Positions 61,728 to 64,000 of a DNA stretch of 64,000 nucleotides are shown piece by piece. Numbering within the stretch: the stretch's first letter is position 1; the number at the start of each line of letters is the position of its first letter. Origin of the DNA: Sporosarcina sp. E16_8 (GTDB lineage Bacteria > Bacillota > Bacilli > Bacillales_A > Planococcaceae); contig NZ_JADPRZ010000005.1 of assembly GCF_017347095.1 (NCBI RefSeq), positions 121,574-185,573 on the forward strand, read 5' to 3'. Below the pieces are notes generated by a model that searched no databases, was not told where the DNA came from, and saw nothing but the letters and a program-made list of their open reading frames with translations. Made by a program: the position numbers and the translations under genes.

Positions 61728-63074
61728 TTAATCATCAATAAAAACATCTGAAATTTGATAGTAGCCGTTTTCATCCATGACAATATGGTACTCTTTATAG
61801 CGCTCATAATTAGTGATACCTTCCGCGGAATTGATGAATTCAAATTCCTCAAATGTATGAATAACAGCATAATCAGCATAGATTTCAATATCCGTTATTG
61901 TATTATTTATAAAGTCGAATGTCATTCCCTCTCCGGCAATGTCTTGAATATACTCATCGAACTCGTTATAAGCCGGGCTATCAGGTAAAAGCAAATCCTC
62001 AATCCAATAAAACTCTTCATACTGCAAAGCTGTTTCATAATACTCCCGGAAAGTTACTATAAAGTTTGAAAGTGATTCTTCGTCGAACGAAAACTCATAA
62101 TGATCATCGTAAACAAACTCTTCGTAGTAGGAGTCATCCTGTTCGCTAGCGCTATCTTCGTACGCATAATCATCGTAGACCCCAAATACAGCGGCTACTT
62201 CATTTGCATTCATCGGCTTTTCCGCCCATTGATCCAGCAACCCGATGACACTATACATCGGAATCGAAAAACCGAATAGATTATTTTTTGTATAGATTAA
62301 TGAGTTAATACCAATCACTTTTCCAGTTTTCGCGTCAACTAAAGGACCACCGCTACTCCCTTGATCAATTTGTGCATCGATTTGGTAAACCTTTTCATAA
62401 ACAAAACCAAGCTCCATATCACGATTTAGCCCTGTTAAATAACCGATAGATGCCGAGTTTTCAAACCCTTGAGGACTTCCAAGCGCTATGACCTCTGTTC
62501 CAATTGAAGATTCTTTACTCTCAGCCAACAACGGCTCAACATTCAAATAATCGGCAGCACGAATTAATGCCACATCATAGCGATCAGAAATACCAATCAC
62601 TTTCCCTAATGAATCCTGACCACTCGAATTACGAACAATAACATCTGTAAATCCTGCAACCACATGCGCATTCGTTACAATAAGACCACCATCTTTATAA
62701 AGAAATCCTGAGCCTAAGCCATCTTCCGTAAAAATCGTGAACACTTTCGGCATCGTCTCTTTAATAACTAGCGTCTTATCTTTTTCTTGTGCCGCAGTCT
62801 TAACTGGAGTGGGCTTAGATTCTAGCTGGACTGGCTTCTTTTCGAGATCGGCCGAGTGAATTTCTTCTACCACTGGCTTACTGGAAGCCACTTCGGAATT
62901 CGAAATAGTCAAAAATCCATAGCCGACTCCACTAAAAATTAGCATAGATATAAGTATACCAGCGATAAGCCAACCTTTACGTGAAGAGCGGCCTTCTTCC
63001 GCTATGATTTGACCACATCCCCCGCAAAATCTTGCTGTATTTTCGTTTTTGACACCGCATTTCGAGCAAAACAT
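61728..63074 (-). CDS. Membrane-anchored trypsin-like serine protease with N-terminal zinc ribbon
   Basis: Residues 1-25 form a zinc ribbon (MFCSKCGVKN, FCGGCGQII). One membrane helix follows (about 35-55), then a linker and an HtrA/trypsin-type domain (about 110-290). The catalytic triad is His in VTNAHVVAGF, Asp in RYDVALIRA and Ser in DQGSSGGPLVD. After an acidic linker, the last about 130 residues resemble the NTF2-like C-terminal domain of TcaA-type proteins. No PDZ domain is present. The topology places the ribbon inside and the protease outside. It is monocistronic. Confidence 0.82.
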   Translation of the reverse strand: MFCSKCGVKNENTARFCGGCGQIIAEEGRSSRKGWLIAGILISMLIFSGVGYGFLTISNSEVASSKPVVEEIHSADLEKKPVQLESKPTPVKTAAQEKDKTLVIKETMPKVFTIFTEDGLGSGFLYKDGGLIVTNAHVVAGFTDVIVRNSSGQDSLGKVIGISDRYDVALIRAADYLNVEPLLAESKESSIGTEVIALGSPQGFENSASIGYLTGLNRDMELGFVYEKVYQIDAQIDQGSSGGPLVDAKTGKVIGINSLIYTKNNLFGFSIPMYSVIGLLDQWAEKPMNANEVAAVFGVYDDYAYEDSASEQDDSYYEEFVYDDHYEFSFDEESLSNFIVTFREYYETALQYEEFYWIEDLLLPDSPAYNEFDEYIQDIAGEGMTFDFINNTITDIEIYADYAVIHTFEEFEFINSAEGITNYERYKEYHIVMDENGYYQISDVFIDD

Positions 63075-63242
63075 GATCCCACCTCCTTTTGACTTATTAC
63101 TGTTACTATCGACTTACTTCATTATAAATGAAGGCTTCGAATTTGGCTTCCCTTGATAACACTTCTATGACTGTCGACAACACCGATGATCAGAATAGTG
63201 TTTGATGAAATCCTTCTCCAATGCACAATCATAAAAATATAC

Positions 63243-63284
63243 TAAAAAAACGATTGCAAACTAACTGCAATCGTTTTTTATCCT
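63243..63284. terminator. Bidirectional terminator
   Basis: AAAAAACGATTGCA pairs exactly with TGCAATCGTTTTTT around 7 nt, downstream of the small HEAT-like gene. Confidence 0.9.
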
Positions 63285-63314
63285 ATTAATATAATAGAAG
63301 AACTTTGAAGCGTT

Positions 63315-63755
63315 TTACTTTTTATTTGCCGTTTCCCATACATTTTCAAGCCACGCTTCAAACTCATCGCCTTTGTCACCTTCATACGTATCATACAAAT
63401 CAAGTCTCATGTTCTTCAACTTTTCTTTATATTCTTCGAACGTGTGGTCTCTTGGCAAGCTTTTCTTAATTCTGAGGAAAACTTTGTTGGCATCTTTAAT
63501 CAATTCAAATCGATTTCTTGGTGGTAATTCAACATCTTCACCAAATTTCACAAGATTGCGGTGAGCGGCTTCTACTACTTTATATACGGCATCGTTGTTC
63601 ATTCTGTGTAAAAGTATATCGATAGTCCGTTTATGTTTCCATTGTCCCAATTCTTCAATCGTATCTAAACGTAGTCTCCAATTCGATGCCCGGTTAACTG
63701 CCTTCCGTAATTCATCGTAATTTGGCGGCATTTCATTTTTTATTTCGTTAGTCAA
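63315..63755 (-). CDS. Small HEAT-like hypothetical protein
   Basis: About 146 residues of predicted helices. Residues 15-70 (ASNWRLRLDTIEELGQWK, DAVYKVVEAAHRNLVKFG) look like two HEAT repeats, and the C-terminal part is charged. The start is probably the TTG ten bases after AAGGAGA; a TTG three codons earlier touches the ribosome site. No function is known. It stands alone, with a terminator downstream. Confidence 0.6.
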   Translation of the reverse strand: MTNEIKNEMPPNYDELRKAVNRASNWRLRLDTIEELGQWKHKRTIDILLHRMNNDAVYKVVEAAHRNLVKFGEDVELPPRNRFELIKDANKVFLRIKKSLPRDHTFEEYKEKLKNMRLDLYDTYEGDKGDEFEAWLENVWETANKK

Positions 63756-63764
63756 GTGATCCAA

Positions 63765-64000
63765 TCTCCTTCTATTTCAATATCCTGTTTAGTTAAGGGA
63801 AACTCCATATGTACTATACAATACCCTTCAATATGTATTGTACCATTATCTGCTGAACTACATACCTTTTTTCATATATTCCGCCACTTTTTAAATGTAA
63901 TCTGTTAATGCTGCATTCAAAGGTCCAATTGTTGACGGGGTTATCTGTCCAAGGCTTGATGGCTATACTGTCCATTAGAGTCTACAGAAAGGAAAAACGT
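63765..64000. other. Right edge, no gene called
   Basis: On the minus strand a 19-codon frame enters from the right edge and stops near 63942. It could be the tail of a gene outside the window, but nothing identifies it. Confidence 0.3.

Overview
The window looks like chromosome of a low-GC, Gram-positive, endospore-former-type bacterium of the order Bacillales. A Planococcaceae genus such as Sporosarcina fits best. This rests on A+T-rich DNA, strong AAGGAGG-type ribosome sites, frequent GTG/TTG starts, U-tract intrinsic terminators, a SAM-I riboswitch in front of sulfur genes, a possible CcpA site, and protein families typical of Bacillus relatives (YezD, CvfC/YpgR, YfmR-like ABC-F, CysJ with the B. 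subtilis N-terminus). The taxonomic call is inference; no search was run. No tRNA, rRNA, CRISPR array, intact insertion sequence or prophage was seen.

Layout. 1-3 kb: an ABC exporter (FtsX-type permease plus an ATPase cut by the window edge). 3.5-9.1 kb: a small membrane protein, a Bcr/CflA drug exporter, a CvfC-like protein and a YfmR-like ABC-F ATPase. 9.3-12 kb: a plus-strand LytTR regulator / DUF3021 membrane protein / ABC-2 transporter operon. 12-17.6 kb: an acyl-CoA ligase, then a glycerate permease and glycerate kinase divergent from a CdaR-type regulator. 18-31.5 kb: peptide transporter DtpT, DUF1646 transporter, proline dehydrogenase, amino-acid ABC transporter parts, chemotaxis receptor, GNAT, a DUF2161 nuclease-like protein, MarR and two short-chain dehydrogenases. 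31.8-40 kb: threonine deaminase, MscS, the selD-mnmH selenouridine pair, catalase and a GalT-like enzyme. 40.7-41.7 kb: ctaB. 41.9-56.4 kb: a large minus-strand sulfur region. It holds a sulfonate-type ABC transporter with two duplicated binding proteins, cysK, siroheme genes, cysI, cysJ, yezD, sat, cysH and cysC, with a SAM-I riboswitch before cysC and a separate promoter, structured leader and terminator before cysH. 56.7-59.5 kb: a TRAP transporter. 60-64 kb: a deleted amino-acid ABC operon remnant, an acyl-CoA-dehydrogenase-like flavoprotein, a zinc-ribbon/trypsin-like protease and a small helical protein.

The sulfur genes form a near-complete route. Sat and CysC activate sulfate, CysH reduces it to sulfite, CysJI reduces sulfite to sulfide using siroheme made by CobA, SirC and SirB, and CysK fixes sulfide into cysteine. 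No sulfate permease is visible, so sulfate would have to enter through a transporter encoded elsewhere. The neighbouring SsuABC-like system could supply organosulfonates.

The least explained material is intergenic. At least five families of short dispersed repeats lie between genes, often right at stop codons. Several copies carry long perfect hairpins, one is a 169-bp element with 15-bp terminal inverted repeats, and one family keeps a coding-like short frame. Other points for follow-up are the cysH leader, a 34-bp palindrome before a dehydrogenase operon, a TGAC-N6-GTCA box shared by two promoters, and an in-frame permease/ATPase fusion left by a deletion.
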